Below are positions 35,121 through 46,551 of a stretch of DNA of 64,000 nt, one piece after another. How positions within the stretch are numbered: the stretch's first letter is position 1; every line of letters begins with the position of its first letter. The notes beneath the pieces were generated by a model. The model was given only the letters and a program-made list of their open reading frames with translations. It did no database searches and had not been told where the DNA came from. The position numbers and the translations under genes are program-made. The stretch covers positions 372,001 through 436,000 of the forward strand of contig NZ_JAATNG010000002.1 in NCBI RefSeq assembly GCF_013184805.1, read 5' to 3'. Source of the stretch: Pseudoruegeria sp. HB172150 (GTDB lineage Bacteria > Pseudomonadota > Alphaproteobacteria > Rhodobacterales > Rhodobacteraceae).

Positions 35121-35741
35121 ATGAACGAGATCCGTCAGGCCAAGCCCGAGGATGCGGAGGCGCTTTACGCCATCTGCCTGAAGACGGGCGATGCGGGCGA
35201 GGACGCCACGCATCTTTACAGCGAGCCAAGGCTGATCGGGCACATCTATGCCGGGCCGTATCTCGCCTGTGCGCCGGAACTGGCCTTTGTCGCGGAACGG
35301 GACGGCATGGTGGTCGGCTATTGCGTCGGGGCAGCGGACAGCCGCGCCTTTGCCGTCACTCTGGAACGGGACTGGTGGCCGGCGCTGCGCGAAACCTATC
35401 CAAAGCCTGACCCGGCACGGCAGGACGACTGGACGGCGGATGAGCGCAGGTGCCAGATGATCCATGATCGGGAACCGACGCCGGACGCGGTCGTGTCCCG
35501 ATACCCCGCGCATCTGCATATGAACCTGCTGCCGGCGGCGCAGGGGCAGGGGCTGGGCGGGCAGCTTCTGGAGCGATGGGTGCACGCGGCTACTGCGCTG
35601 GGCGTAACCGGCGCGCATGTCGGCGCGAGTGCGGGCAACGCCAGGGGCATCCGGTTCTGGCAGAAGCAGGGCTTCGAAAAGATCGCGACACCGGGGGCGC
35701 GGGCGGTCTGGATGGGGCGGCGGCTGCAGGATCAGCCCTGA
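35121..35741 (+). CDS. GNAT family N-acetyltransferase
   Basis: A 206-residue acetyltransferase. It starts [19 protein letters not shown], the usual GNAT first strand and helix. The acetyl-CoA binding motif lies in [21 protein letters not shown] (QGQGLGG), and the final [15 protein letters not shown] is the family's C-terminal motif B. The length (about 50 more than minimal) reflects an insertion around residues 75-120 rich in Trp, Asp and Arg, as in O-GlcNAcase-linked or ribosomal-type relatives. The substrate is unknown. It stands alone between the RHH gene and the DUF2200 gene. Confidence 0.85.
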   Translation: MNEIRQAKPEDAEALYAICLKTGDAGEDATHLYSEPRLIGHIYAGPYLACAPELAFVAERDGMVVGYCVGAADSRAFAVTLERDWWPALRETYPKPDPARQDDWTADERRCQMIHDREPTPDAVVSRYPAHLHMNLLPAAQGQGLGGQLLERWVHAATALGVTGAHVGASAGNARGIRFWQKQGFEKIATPGARAVWMGRRLQDQP

Positions 35742-35814
35742 TCTTGGAGCCTGCGCCGGCCGTGCTAGGTTTGCGACAGGCATCGCCGCCAAAGGCGGCA
35801 CGGGAGGACCCGAC

Positions 35815-36171
35815 ATGGAAAAGAAGCACAGGATCTACACGATGAGCGTCGGCAGCGTCTATCCGCATTACGTCAACAAGGCGGAGCGGAAGGGGCGCAG
35901 CAAGGAAGAGGTCGACGAGATCATCCAGTGGCTGACCGGCTACGACCGCGACGCGCTGAAGGGCCGGCTGACGGACGGGACGGATTTCGAGACCTTCTTC
36001 GCCGAGGCACCCGCGATGAACCCGACGAGGTCAGAAATCAAGGGCATGATCTGCGGCGTGCGGGTGGAAGAGATCGAGGAACCGACGATGCGCGAGATCC
36101 GGTATCTCGACAAGCTGGTCGACGAACTCGCCAAGGGGAAGGCGATGGAGAAGATCCTGCGTCAGGCATAG
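35815..36171 (+). CDS. DUF2200 family protein
   Basis: A 118-residue cytoplasmic protein of the DUF2200 family. Typical text is [25 protein letters not shown], then [25 protein letters not shown] and [23 protein letters not shown], each seen here in part, with a final [13 protein letters not shown]. The function is not known. GGGAGGA precedes the ATG at 35815. It is convergent with pobR, five bases apart. Confidence 0.85.
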   Translation: MEKKHRIYTMSVGSVYPHYVNKAERKGRSKEEVDEIIQWLTGYDRDALKGRLTDGTDFETFFAEAPAMNPTRSEIKGMICGVRVEEIEEPTMREIRYLDKLVDELAKGKAMEKILRQA

Positions 36172-36176
36172 CCGTC

Positions 36177-38306
<2,130 letters not shown>

Positions 38307-38312
38307 GGGCGA

Positions 38313-38362
38313 ACCGCCCTGCGGGCGGTGCCTCCGGCGGGGATATTTTGGACCAGAAGAAG
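38313..38362 (+). repeat. Hairpin plus dispersed intergenic repeat, copy 3
   Basis: ACCGCCC and GGGCGGT (38313-38329) form a seven-base-pair stem seven bases after the pobA stop. GGGGATATTTTGGACCAGAAGAAG follows at 38339-38362. The order hairpin, GGATATTTT, CCAGAAGAAG is the same as downstream of ligK. It may serve as a terminator-type element. Confidence 0.65.
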
Positions 38363-38414
38363 CGGGCGGGACGGCGCTGAACACCAAGTCGCTGTTCGCG
38401 CGTGAGTAGCCAAC

Positions 38415-38454
38415 GAAAGGGGCAGGGGCCATCATCGGTGCCACTGCCCTTTCC
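38415..38454. terminator. Possible hairpin upstream of the SMP-30 gene
   Basis: GAAAGGGGCAG pairs with CTGCCCTTTC with one bulged base, loop about 19 bases. No long T run follows. It could be a weak terminator or a leader hairpin of the next gene. Confidence 0.35.
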
Positions 38455-38530
38455 CACATCGTTTCGACGGCTTGGCGTCGCGGCGGGCGGCGGGTAGCCT
38501 GCGCGCGAGACGTGCCAGGGAGGGCCGAAC

Positions 38531-39466
38531 ATGTGGGAACCGTCCGAACGCTACCCCGACCCGAGTGTCGAGGTGCTCGATCCGAGATTCGAGAAGCTGA
38601 TCCTGTGGCATGCCCGTGTGGAGCGGCTGGCCGAAGGCACGCGCTGGGGCGAGGGGCCGGTCTGGTTCGGCGACCAGCGGTGCCTTCTGTGGTCCGACAT
38701 CCCGAACGACAGGATGCTGCGATGGGAGGAAGAGACCGGCGCGGTCTCGGAATACCGGCGCGGCGGCTTCACCAATGGCAACACGCGCGACCGGCAGGGG
38801 CGGCTGGTGTCCTGCCGGCACGGTCTGCGCTCGGTCACGCGGACAGAGATCGACGGAACCGTCACGGTGATCGCCGACAGCTACCAGGGCAAGCGGCTGA
38901 ACTCTCCGAACGACGTGGTGGTGAAATCGGACGGCGCGATCTGGTTCACCGACCCGTCCTTCGGCATCCTCAGCCATTACGAGGGCGGCGTCGCCGAACC
39001 GGAGCTCCCCACGAACGTCTACCGCGTCGATGGCGAGACCGGCGAGATGACGGTGGTGATCGAGGGGATCAACCAGCCGAACGGCCTGTGTTTCTCCCCC
39101 GATGAAGACCTGCTCTACCTCGTGGAATCGCGCGGGGTGCCGCGCAAGATCCATGTCTATGACGTGACCCCGGACGGCAGGGGCGTGACGAACGGGCGGC
39201 TCTTCGTCGATGCGGGGGAGAAGGGAACGCCGGACGGGTTCCGCTGTGACACCGGGGGCAATCTCTGGGCCGGCTGGGGCATTGGCGAGGGGCTGGACGG
39301 CGTGCGGGTCTTTGCGCCCGACGGCACCGCCATCGGGCAGATCCACCTGCCGGAACGCTGCGCCAACCTCTGCTTCGGCGGGCCACGGCGCAATCGCCTG
39401 TTCATGGCGGCGGCGAAATCGCTTTACGCGCTCTACGTGAATGTCGCGGGCGTACCCTACGGCTGA
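38531..39466 (+). CDS. SMP-30/gluconolactonase family protein
   Basis: A 311-residue six-bladed beta-propeller of the SMP-30/GNL/LRE type, metal-dependent lactonases. Motifs are LAEGTRWGEGPVWFGDQ (metal Glu), TNGNTRDRQGRLVSC, NSPNDVVVKSDGAIWFTDPSFG (metal Asn; NDVV hallmark) and NQPNGLCFSPDE. There is no signal peptide, so it is cytoplasmic. Relatives hydrolyse sugar lactones; here it follows pobA and could act on a lactone of either sugar or aromatic origin. It starts 224 bases after pobA, across the repeat and two hairpins, so it probably has its own promoter. Confidence 0.88.
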   Translation: MWEPSERYPDPSVEVLDPRFEKLILWHARVERLAEGTRWGEGPVWFGDQRCLLWSDIPNDRMLRWEEETGAVSEYRRGGFTNGNTRDRQGRLVSCRHGLRSVTRTEIDGTVTVIADSYQGKRLNSPNDVVVKSDGAIWFTDPSFGILSHYEGGVAEPELPTNVYRVDGETGEMTVVIEGINQPNGLCFSPDEDLLYLVESRGVPRKIHVYDVTPDGRGVTNGRLFVDAGEKGTPDGFRCDTGGNLWAGWGIGEGLDGVRVFAPDGTAIGQIHLPERCANLCFGGPRRNRLFMAAAKSLYALYVNVAGVPYG

Positions 39467-39513
39467 CGCTTTCCCTCTGGATTCTCCCGACAATTCCGCG
39501 TCATAAGACGGGT

Positions 39514-40575
39514 ATGGGTGACAAATCGTACTGGATCGACACCGGCACATTGCTGGTGCTGGGGGCGGTCGGCGGCACGCTCGGGGCGTGGGTCGGGCTG
39601 CCGATGCCTTACATGCTGGGCAGCCTGATCTTCAGCGCGGCCTATACCATCACCCGGGCGCAGAGCGGGTACGCCGTCGCCTTTCACCGGCCGTTCCGGT
39701 TCCTGTCCATCGCCACCATCGGCACGATGATCGGCGGCCGCTTCACACCCGACCTGCTGCCGCTGTTCCCCCAGCTCTGGCCGTCCTTCCTGGCGGTGGG
39801 CCTGTTCGTGGTGCTGGCGCATGGCTACGGCTATTTCGTGCTGCGCAAGGTCGGCAAGTACGATCGTGTCACCGCCACCTATGCGGCCATGCCCGGCGGC
39901 CTGATCGAGGCGATCACCCTGGGCGAACGCGAAGGCGGCGACGTTCGGGTGCTGACGGTGCAGCATTTCGCGCGGATCATCATCGTGGTGATGGCGGTGC
40001 CGACGTTTTTCCTGTGGCTCGAGGGCCACGCGGTGGGCAGTTCGGCCGGACAGAACATGTCCACCGGCCCGTCACATTGGTGGGATCTGCTGGCGATCGC
40101 GGTGATCGCGCCGGTCGGGATGTGGCTGGGCATGCGGCTGAATCTGCCCGCCGGGCAGTTGCTGGGGCCGCTGGTGCTGTGCGCCATTGCCCAGCTGACC
40201 GGGATACTGGATCTGCACAGCCCCGGCTGGCTGCTGAGCCTGGCGCAGCTGATCGTCGGCGCCGGGCTGGGCGCGCAATTCTCCGGCATGGGCATCGGGC
40301 TTTTGGTCAAGACCTTCGGCATGGGCGTGCTGGCGGTCGCGGGCATGCTGGTGATCGGCGCGGTGATGGCGCTGGGGCTGGTGGCAGTGGTGCCGGAGAC
40401 CTTCGACGCGCTGTTCGTCAGCTTCGCGCCGGGCGGAATGACCGAGATGGCGCTGATCGCGCTGAGCCTCGACGCCAGCCCGGTGATCGTGACCGCGCAC
40501 CACCTGGTGCGGATCCTGCTGGCCGTGGTGCTGGTGGGCTGGGTGAACAAGCGGATGAAGGGACGGCCGGAATAG
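39514..40575 (+). CDS. AbrB family membrane protein (ammonia monooxygenase-like regulator/transporter)
   Basis: A 353-residue integral membrane protein with about ten helices arranged as two similar halves. Each half begins with a G-rich helix pair: GLPMPYMLGSLIFSAAYT in the first and LNLPAGQLLGPLVLCAIAQ in the second. GRFTPDLLPLFPQLW and FAPGGMTEMALIALSLDASPVIVTAHH (in part) are family marks. Despite the name it is unrelated to the DNA-binding AbrB. The role is uncertain, probably transport of an organic acid. It lies 47 bases after the SMP-30 gene and may be co-transcribed. Confidence 0.85.
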   Translation: MGDKSYWIDTGTLLVLGAVGGTLGAWVGLPMPYMLGSLIFSAAYTITRAQSGYAVAFHRPFRFLSIATIGTMIGGRFTPDLLPLFPQLWPSFLAVGLFVVLAHGYGYFVLRKVGKYDRVTATYAAMPGGLIEAITLGEREGGDVRVLTVQHFARIIIVVMAVPTFFLWLEGHAVGSSAGQNMSTGPSHWWDLLAIAVIAPVGMWLGMRLNLPAGQLLGPLVLCAIAQLTGILDLHSPGWLLSLAQLIVGAGLGAQFSGMGIGLLVKTFGMGVLAVAGMLVIGAVMALGLVAVVPETFDALFVSFAPGGMTEMALIALSLDASPVIVTAHHLVRILLAVVLVGWVNKRMKGRPE

Positions 40576-40619
40576 CCGCCCAACGCATGTCATCTGTTTC
40601 GCCCGGGCCCAGCCCGGGC

Positions 40620-40654
40620 AGCGCCGACCCGCCCCCCAACGGGGCGGCGCTTTT
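40620..40654. terminator. Probable terminator after the AbrB-family gene
   Basis: AGCGCC pairs with GGCGCT and GCCCC with GGGGC, around a CCAAC loop with one bulge, followed by TTTT. The 171-base gap to the convergent kpsC end holds nothing else I can assign except a GCCCGGG/CCCGGGC repeat just before. Confidence 0.5.
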
Positions 40655-40746
40655 GGCGAAGGTGGTGCCACAGGCACGTCGTCGAGGCTTTTGAGCAGGC
40701 CTTCTCAATGTTCGACCCGCCCCGCGCGGGCCGGCGCTACCCTTGC

Positions 40747-42810
40747 CTACCGCACCGGTGTCTTCGGCCGCCACATCCAGGCATAGCTGGCGAACAGGCC
40801 CTGCAGCTTCGACAGAGCCCGGTTCGCGGGACCGGCGCCGGGGTAATCGCCGGAGACCAGCCGGTCGACGGCCACCTCCACCGGGCAGGCCATTCCCGTC
40901 ACCGGATCGAAATAGCGCGGATAGGCAATCAGCGCGGCGTGGGCGAGGGCCGTCACCGAGGGCCGCGCCCGCCGCCGGGCCGGGACCGCGCCGAGGTCGC
41001 TGGTCAGGCCCCAGCCGGCATAGAACGGCGTGCCGAGGCAGGTGACGGGCGTGTCACGCAGCAGCGCCTCGAACCCGAGGAGCGAGGTCATCGTCCAGAC
41101 CTCGTCGCAGGCGCCGATCAGCGCGATCGGGTCGGCGCCCGGCACCACGAGATCCGCGGTTTCGGTTTCCACCGGCGTCAGCGCCCCGGCGCGCAGCCCG
41201 GCCTCCACATCCGGGTGCGGTTTGTAGACGATCACCGCATCGGGGTTTTCCGACCGCACCACCTCCAGCAGCGCGCGGTTGCCGTGAACGTCGCCACAGC
41301 CTTTCCGGATCGAGGCATCGTCCTCCACCTGGCCGGGCACGAGAATGCGGTGACCTTCGGGCAGATCGGGCAGCGCCGCGCCGCCGGTATTGTATTTCGA
41401 GATCCCTTCCTGCGTCAGCAGCAGGACCAGCCGCCGCGCCCGCTCCAGCCGGTCAGGCGACAGGTCCGCCGCTTCGGCGATCAGGGCTTCCAGCCGGCTG
41501 GCGCGGGTGGGGTCGTAATAGATGCCGGTGCTATCGGTGACCAGCGACAGCGGCGGCACCAGTTCGGCGCCAAGCCCGCGCGAGCGGAGAAAGCCGTCCT
41601 CGATGCGCAGAAGCTCGGGCGCATGGAGCAGATCGGGCGTTTCCTTCCCGGCCCAGACCATCAGCCGCCGGTCTTCTTTCTCGCTGAGGTCCTGCGCCTT
41701 GTCCGGGTCGTCCTCGAACCGCAGCCTGCGTTCGGAGCCGAAGAACTTCTGCAGCGGCTTCCGCTTCCACAGCCGCATGCCGGCGGCGACATACCCGCGC
41801 CGATCGGCCCGCCAGGCGCCCGCCTGCGCCTCGAGCGCCGCGATGGCGTCTTCCAGCGTGCCGAGCCGGTCGCGGTAGGGATCGTACCATGTCGGGTAAA
41901 GGATCATCGCCGCCGCGAACAGCTGCGCCCGGGTCAGCTTGCGTTCCCGGCGCGGCACCGGGTTCTCGTCCTTCGTCAGGCCCCAGCCGGAATAGAAGGG
42001 CTGGCCAAAGACCCGGGGCTGCAACCCGGCATGGATCGCCTCGAACCCAAGCTGCGAGCTGACCGTGTAGACCCCCATCGCGCCCTCGAACAGCTTCCAC
42101 GGGCTGACCGGGTCGGTCAGCAGCGACACCCGCCCGCGCGCGTCCTCCGGTCCGAAATGCCCCTCCCGATGCCCCGCCGCCGTCTCCGGATGGGTCTTGA
42201 TGATCACCGGCGCGCCGGGATGCTCCTCCTGCGCGAAGACCAGCATCTCGCGGAACGTCGCCTCGCTGGAGCCGCCATGCGAGATGGAGGCGTCGCCCCT
42301 CGTCTGATCGACGACCACGACATAAGGCGCCTTCGGAATCGCCGTCGCCGGGTCGAACGCGTTGTACTTGGACAGATGCGCGGCGCGCAGCCATTCCACC
42401 GCGCTGCGCGCACGGTTCAGAATCGCGGTGTCGTCCAGCGGATGCGTGGCCAGCAGGGTCTCCAGATCCGACGGCGCGGAGCTGTCGAAATGCACCCCCG
42501 TCCGATCGAGGTTCAGGCCGATGGGCAGGCTGCCCTCGCGCCCCGGATGCACCGACCGCAGGAACGTATCCTCGACCCGCAGCACCGGATTCCCTGTGTG
42601 CTCCGCCACCGCCTCCCCACGTGGCGAGGTCGGGCTCTTGCCCCAGGTGCCGACCCAGTCGTCGGGGCCGGGCTTGCCCAGCCGGATATCCCAGCCCGAC
42701 AGTTCCAGAATGCGCCGCACCCGGCGCTGGGTCAGGAAACCGCCGTTGTAAACGAAAAGGCGCCGGGGCGTTTCCGCCCCGGCGCCTGATGGCTCGTCGT
42801 CGAAACTCAA
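40747..42810 (-). CDS. kpsC: Capsule polysaccharide Kdo transferase, KpsC family (double domain)
   Basis: A 687-residue cytoplasmic protein with two similar glycosyltransferase halves, as in KpsC of ABC-dependent capsule systems, which builds the poly-Kdo linker on a lipid. Duplicated motifs are FLRSVHPGREGSLPIGLNLD with FLRSRGLGAELVPPLSLVTD, ISKYN/LSKYNAFDP with ISKYNTGG, PGQVEDDASIRKG with DQTRGDASISHG, and PFYSGWGLT with PFYAGWGLT (each 20 or fewer residues here). It starts five bases after the export lipoprotein stop, so they are co-translated. It is the last gene of the kpsS, lipoprotein, kpsC set. Confidence 0.92.
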   Translation of the reverse strand: MSFDDEPSGAGAETPRRLFVYNGGFLTQRRVRRILELSGWDIRLGKPGPDDWVGTWGKSPTSPRGEAVAEHTGNPVLRVEDTFLRSVHPGREGSLPIGLNLDRTGVHFDSSAPSDLETLLATHPLDDTAILNRARSAVEWLRAAHLSKYNAFDPATAIPKAPYVVVVDQTRGDASISHGGSSEATFREMLVFAQEEHPGAPVIIKTHPETAAGHREGHFGPEDARGRVSLLTDPVSPWKLFEGAMGVYTVSSQLGFEAIHAGLQPRVFGQPFYSGWGLTKDENPVPRRERKLTRAQLFAAAMILYPTWYDPYRDRLGTLEDAIAALEAQAGAWRADRRGYVAAGMRLWKRKPLQKFFGSERRLRFEDDPDKAQDLSEKEDRRLMVWAGKETPDLLHAPELLRIEDGFLRSRGLGAELVPPLSLVTDSTGIYYDPTRASRLEALIAEAADLSPDRLERARRLVLLLTQEGISKYNTGGAALPDLPEGHRILVPGQVEDDASIRKGCGDVHGNRALLEVVRSENPDAVIVYKPHPDVEAGLRAGALTPVETETADLVVPGADPIALIGACDEVWTMTSLLGFEALLRDTPVTCLGTPFYAGWGLTSDLGAVPARRRARPSVTALAHAALIAYPRYFDPVTGMACPVEVAVDRLVSGDYPGAGPANRALSKLQGLFASYAWMWRPKTPVR

Positions 42811-42814
42811 CGGG

Positions 42815-43960
42815 TCAGCTGCCGTCCAGTGTGTTGGCCAGGTCGACCGTGTTGCCCAGAACGTTGAGCGACCCGGTGAAGGCCCGCAGGATCTTGGTCC
42901 ATTGCGAGAACGGCGCCTCGGTCACATAGACAGTGTCGCCGTCGCGGATCACGAAGTCGCGCGCCTCGAACAACCCGTTCGGCTCGGTCAAGTTCAGCAC
43001 GTAGACCATGCGCTGCGCGCCGACGAGGTCGGTGCGGCCGAGCACGAGGTTGGCGATTTCCTGATCCTCGTTGCGCAGCACGAAGACGCCGGTCGGATCA
43101 GCCGTGGCAGTGTTCAGGCCGCCCACCTGCGCGATCGCCTCCAGCGCGGTGATCGTCTGGCTTTCAAAGCGGATACGGTTCTGCTGCCCGGTGGCGCCGA
43201 TGGCCGTGAAGGACCGCGTGTCGGCCTCCACCAGGATACGGTCGCCGCCGCGCAGGGCGACGTCGGCATAGGGGTCGGAGAACAGGTCCTGGAACCAGAT
43301 CTCGCCAATCTCGGTGCCGCGGATCACCTTGATCCGCGCGATTTCGGGCTCGACGGCGATGCCGCCGGCGCTCGCCAGCATCGCCGACAGGGTACGCGTC
43401 GGACGTTCCAGCGGGTACACGCCCTGTTGTCCGACCGATCCGGCGACAGAGACGGTCGCGCCGTCCCCCGCCACGCGGCGGACCATGACCTGCGGATCCG
43501 GCGTCTGGTCGGCGAGGCGTTCGGTGATCAGCCGCCGCACCGCCTCGGGAGAGTTGCCCGCGGCCCGGATCCGGCCCGCATAGGGGACAAAGATGAACCC
43601 GGCGCCATCGACCTGCACTTCCTCGATCGAGGTGGAATTCAGGCCCGCGGCAGACAGCAGGCCGTCATCGACGTTTTCCCAGATCGTCAGGCCCAGAACG
43701 TCGCCCGGTCGAATCGTGTCGGAGCCGACAAGCGCGGCGTTGCGGAACCCGGCGGAAAAACCCAGCGACGGCACGACGGCTGTCGCACGGGTCACCCGGT
43801 CATTCACTGAGACGATGAACGCGTCGCCTTCCTGCTGGATCGAACCGGCAAAAATCTCGCGTTTGTTCGGCCCGCTGCGGGGCAGACCACAGCTGGCGGT
43901 GAACGCCACCAATGCGAACAGGGCGACCGTTCGCGCCCATCGAGAAGCCTTTAGTTTCAC
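42815..43960 (-). CDS. Outer-membrane polysaccharide export lipoprotein (Wza/KpsD type)
   Basis: A 381-residue lipoprotein. The N-terminus is a signal peptide ending in a lipobox, LVAFTASCGLPRSG, with the lipidated Cys near residue 24. A polysaccharide export (PES) domain follows (IRPGDVLGLTIWEN), then SLBB-type repeats: VDGAGFIFVPYAGRIRAAG, VSVAGSVGQQGVYPLERPTR and LRGGDRILVEAD. I start at GTG 43960, preceded by GAGGGG; the longer frame lacks a plausible signal. It probably forms the outer-membrane channel for the capsule made with KpsC and KpsS. Inner-membrane KpsM, KpsT and KpsE are not in the window. Confidence 0.88.
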   Translation of the reverse strand: MKLKASRWARTVALFALVAFTASCGLPRSGPNKREIFAGSIQQEGDAFIVSVNDRVTRATAVVPSLGFSAGFRNAALVGSDTIRPGDVLGLTIWENVDDGLLSAAGLNSTSIEEVQVDGAGFIFVPYAGRIRAAGNSPEAVRRLITERLADQTPDPQVMVRRVAGDGATVSVAGSVGQQGVYPLERPTRTLSAMLASAGGIAVEPEIARIKVIRGTEIGEIWFQDLFSDPYADVALRGGDRILVEADTRSFTAIGATGQQNRIRFESQTITALEAIAQVGGLNTATADPTGVFVLRNEDQEIANLVLGRTDLVGAQRMVYVLNLTEPNGLFEARDFVIRDGDTVYVTEAPFSQWTKILRAFTGSLNVLGNTVDLANTLDGS

Positions 43961-44054
43961 TGCCTGGTCCCCTCGACCTGTTTTTTCTGCCACTATTTTC
44001 GCGTTAAGGTATCGTAACCTCAACGGTATTGCCAGCCGGGTCTTGTTGTCGGGT

Positions 44055-45341
44055 TTACTTGATGACGCGCAACTGTTGCCTTGGTGCCGCTGTGCCGTGC
44101 CGCAGCGCGTCATAGGGGTCTTCAGCGGCCAGCATCATGTCGACGACCTGCCGCAAAAGCTGCCGCCTGCCGCGCGCGGAGTAAAAACTTCCAGCGATTT
44201 GAGAGGTTTCCAGCAGGAAGTGGCGATAATCGCGATAGGCGCGGTTATCCGGCCGCTCGGGGTGAGAGAAGAAATCCTGCAGCGGCTGGGACGACACGAA
44301 CTCCGGTTTCGCATAGACAGCCTCGCCGAACACCTTGAGCGGAAGTCCGCGCCATAGCACCTGCTGGGCGGCGGTGGAGTTCACGGTGACCGCGCTGCGC
44401 GCGTGATCGAGAAGCTGCGCAAGCTTGCCGCCGCGCACGTAATGCACCCTGTCGGCGACCCCGTATTGCCGGGCCAGACGCCGGATTTCGCGCCGGATCG
44501 GCACGCGCCCGTCCTCCAGCGGATGAGCCTTGAACACCATGTGGTGATGCGGCGGCGCACCTGCGGCGAAACCCTCGATCACGGTTTCCAGGAACGCGGT
44601 CATCGAGCCGAAACGGCTGTGGGCGATGAAGCTGGAATCATGGGCCAGTTGCAGCAGCGTCAGGTGATACGGGAACCCGCCGTACTTGACGCGCCAGGTG
44701 GCCTGCACCCGGTCGGCCCAGAGCCATGGCATCAGCAGCAAACGCTTGAGATACAGGCGGAATTCCTGCAGCACGGTCAGTTCGCGATGCGGCCGGAAGT
44801 TGCGGTAGCGCCCGTTCATCATCAGCAGCAGACCGTGATAGACGGCGCCGTAGAACAAGTGCTGGCGCATGTCGCCCCAGTAAGCGGGCGGTTCGGGCAC
44901 GTCGAGATCGGCCCGCGCGAGCGCCTCCTGCATGTCTGCGATGCTAAGCTGCATCAGGGCGGAATTGCCGTTCGATCCGTCGCGCTCATATGTGACCCAA
45001 TAGGGGCGCAGGTAGCCTTCTTCGAACACGTGGATGGTGAGGCCGAGCTTTTTCGCGGCCTCGACGGCATGCGCGTGGATTGGCCGGATGTCGCCGTAGA
45101 GGACAAGGTCGGTCACGCCGCGTTCCGCGACGATCCGGCGGAACCGGTCAGGCCAAAGCTCTGCCGCGTCAAGGAACGGGATGTAGCGCGCGCGGTCGTT
45201 CCAGAAGAATTCGTCGCCCGCGTTGAAGCCGACGCGCCAGACATCGGCACCCGCCGCCCGCAGCATTCGTCCGAGGCGCTGAAAGTAGGGACCGTGCGGG
45301 CCCTGCAGGAAAAGGAATACCCGGTTCTTGCCGGAAATCAT
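44055..45341 (-). CDS. kpsS: Capsule polysaccharide Kdo transferase, KpsS family
   Basis: A 428-residue cytoplasmic glycosyltransferase that adds the first beta-Kdo to the lipid carrier in ABC-type capsule synthesis. KpsS marks are VFLFLQGPHGPYFQRLGRML at the start, LVLYGDIRPIHAHAVEAAKK, VFEEGYLRPYWVTYERDGSNG (in part) and VFKAHPLEDGR. VTVNSTAAQQVLWRGLPLKVFG is the donor-site text shared with KpsC. The order here is kpsS, export lipoprotein, kpsC. It is divergent from ribE, with 173 bases between them. A roughly 94-base gap to the lipoprotein gene could hold a second promoter. Confidence 0.9.
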   Translation of the reverse strand: MISGKNRVFLFLQGPHGPYFQRLGRMLRAAGADVWRVGFNAGDEFFWNDRARYIPFLDAAELWPDRFRRIVAERGVTDLVLYGDIRPIHAHAVEAAKKLGLTIHVFEEGYLRPYWVTYERDGSNGNSALMQLSIADMQEALARADLDVPEPPAYWGDMRQHLFYGAVYHGLLLMMNGRYRNFRPHRELTVLQEFRLYLKRLLLMPWLWADRVQATWRVKYGGFPYHLTLLQLAHDSSFIAHSRFGSMTAFLETVIEGFAAGAPPHHHMVFKAHPLEDGRVPIRREIRRLARQYGVADRVHYVRGGKLAQLLDHARSAVTVNSTAAQQVLWRGLPLKVFGEAVYAKPEFVSSQPLQDFFSHPERPDNRAYRDYRHFLLETSQIAGSFYSARGRRQLLRQVVDMMLAAEDPYDALRHGTAAPRQQLRVIK

Positions 45342-45432
45342 CCGCGTGACCTTTCTTCGGGCCCGTTCTGGCCCGATAACTGTTTATGATCAAACGTATA
45401 AGGCTTTTTTAATGCGAAGATGTGTCCGGCGT

Positions 45433-45488
45433 GCCGCACCGAAATGCGGCGCGGCGGCCCTTGCCCTTCGCCCCGGGCGGGGGCAAGG
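45433..45488 (+). other. Two hairpins in the ribE leader region
   Basis: GCCGCA/TGCGGC (45433-45450) and CCTTGCCC/GGGCAAGG (45459-45488, with an inner CGCCC/GGGCG) lie shortly before the ribE start. They do not fit the FMN riboswitch consensus. They may be a leader structure or chance GC-rich pairing. Confidence 0.35.
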
Positions 45489-45514
45489 TCGGGGCGATTT
45501 GCGAAAGGGCGGGC

Positions 45515-46117
45515 ATGTTCACGGGAATCGTCACCGATATCGGAGAGGTCCTGGAGGTCGAGAAACGCGGCGACCTGCGGGCACGAATCGCGACCGGCTA
45601 CGATGTCGAGTCCATCGATATCGGGGCCTCGATCTCCTGCGACGGAGTCTGCCTGACCGTGGTCGCGACCGGCACGAGCCCGAAGAACTGGTTCGACGTG
45701 AACATCAGCGCCGAAACCGTGTCAAAGACCAATATCGGCGAGAATGGCTGGGCACCGGGCAAGAAGATCAACCTCGAACGCGCGCTCAAAGTGGGTGACG
45801 AACTGGGCGGGCACATTGTATCCGGCCATGTCGACGCGGTGGCCGAGGTGCTGTCGGTCACGCCCGAGGGGGATTCCACCCGCGTGACCTTCCGCGCGCC
45901 CGAGGCGCTGGCGAAATTCATCGCACCGAAGGGCTCGATCGCGCTGAACGGCACTTCGCTGACCGTGAACGAGGTCGAAGGACGCGAGTTCGGCGTCAAC
46001 CTGATCCCGCACACGCAGGCGGTGACGAACTGGGGCACTGTCGCGCAGGGCGATGCGGTGAACCTCGAGGTCGACACGATGGCGCGCTACGTTGCGCGGC
46101 TGCAGGAGTGGCAGTGA
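45515..46117 (+). CDS. ribE: Riboflavin synthase, alpha subunit
   Basis: A 200-residue enzyme joining two 6,7-dimethyl-8-ribityllumazine molecules into riboflavin. Two similar lumazine-binding barrels are present. The first begins MFTGIVTDIGEV (hallmark start) and contains ISCDGVCLTVV; the second begins GGHIVSGHVDAV and contains IALNGTSLTVNEV. The paired SCDGxCLT/LNGTSLTV motifs are diagnostic. The rest of the riboflavin genes are 6 kb downstream. It leads a run with the HIT and GIGHNGGP genes, joined by stop-start overlaps. Confidence 0.95.
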   Translation: MFTGIVTDIGEVLEVEKRGDLRARIATGYDVESIDIGASISCDGVCLTVVATGTSPKNWFDVNISAETVSKTNIGENGWAPGKKINLERALKVGDELGGHIVSGHVDAVAEVLSVTPEGDSTRVTFRAPEALAKFIAPKGSIALNGTSLTVNEVEGREFGVNLIPHTQAVTNWGTVAQGDAVNLEVDTMARYVARLQEWQ

Positions 46118-46551
46118 CCGACTGCCTGTTCTGCCGGATCGCGGCAGGCGATGTCGAAGCTTCGATCCTCCACGCCGACGACATGATCGTCGCCTTTCTC
46201 GATATCGAACCGATTCGGCGCGGCCACGTGCAGATCGTTCCGCGCCGCCATTACGACTATTTCGAGGATCTTCCGACCCAGACCGCGTCGGCAATCCTGG
46301 CGCTGGGGCAGCGGCTCTCGCGGGCGATGAAACGGCTTTACGGCGTGCGCCGGGTGGGGTTCGCCTTCACCGGCGGCGACATCGCCCATGCCCATGCCCA
46401 TGTGATTCCGCTGCACGAACATACAGATCTGACCTCGCGTCGGTACATCGCAGAGGATAAGCTAACATTCGTTTCGCTCCCCCGGCAGAGCGCGGTCGAG
46501 CGGCAGGATGTGGTCGACGAACTCCGTAGGGCACTGGAAGGAGAAGGCTGA
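46114..46551 (+). CDS. HIT family nucleotide-binding protein
   Basis: A 145-residue histidine-triad protein. It begins with TDCLFCRIAAGDV (the HINT-type CxxC-like start), has GHVQIVPRRHYDYFEDL, and the active-site triad is AHAHAHVIPLHEH (HxHxH near residue 92). It hydrolyses phosphoramidate or similar nucleotide derivatives such as AMP-lysine or AMP-N-amine. I start at GTG 46114 with AGGAG five bases upstream, overlapping the ribE stop (GTGA). It is translationally coupled to both neighbours. Confidence 0.9.
   Translation: MTDCLFCRIAAGDVEASILHADDMIVAFLDIEPIRRGHVQIVPRRHYDYFEDLPTQTASAILALGQRLSRAMKRLYGVRRVGFAFTGGDIAHAHAHVIPLHEHTDLTSRRYIAEDKLTFVSLPRQSAVERQDVVDELRRALEGEG

Noticed and set aside
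40708-42789. 693-codon plus-strand frame
   Set aside because: Antisense to kpsC, which has duplicated glycosyltransferase motifs on the minus strand.
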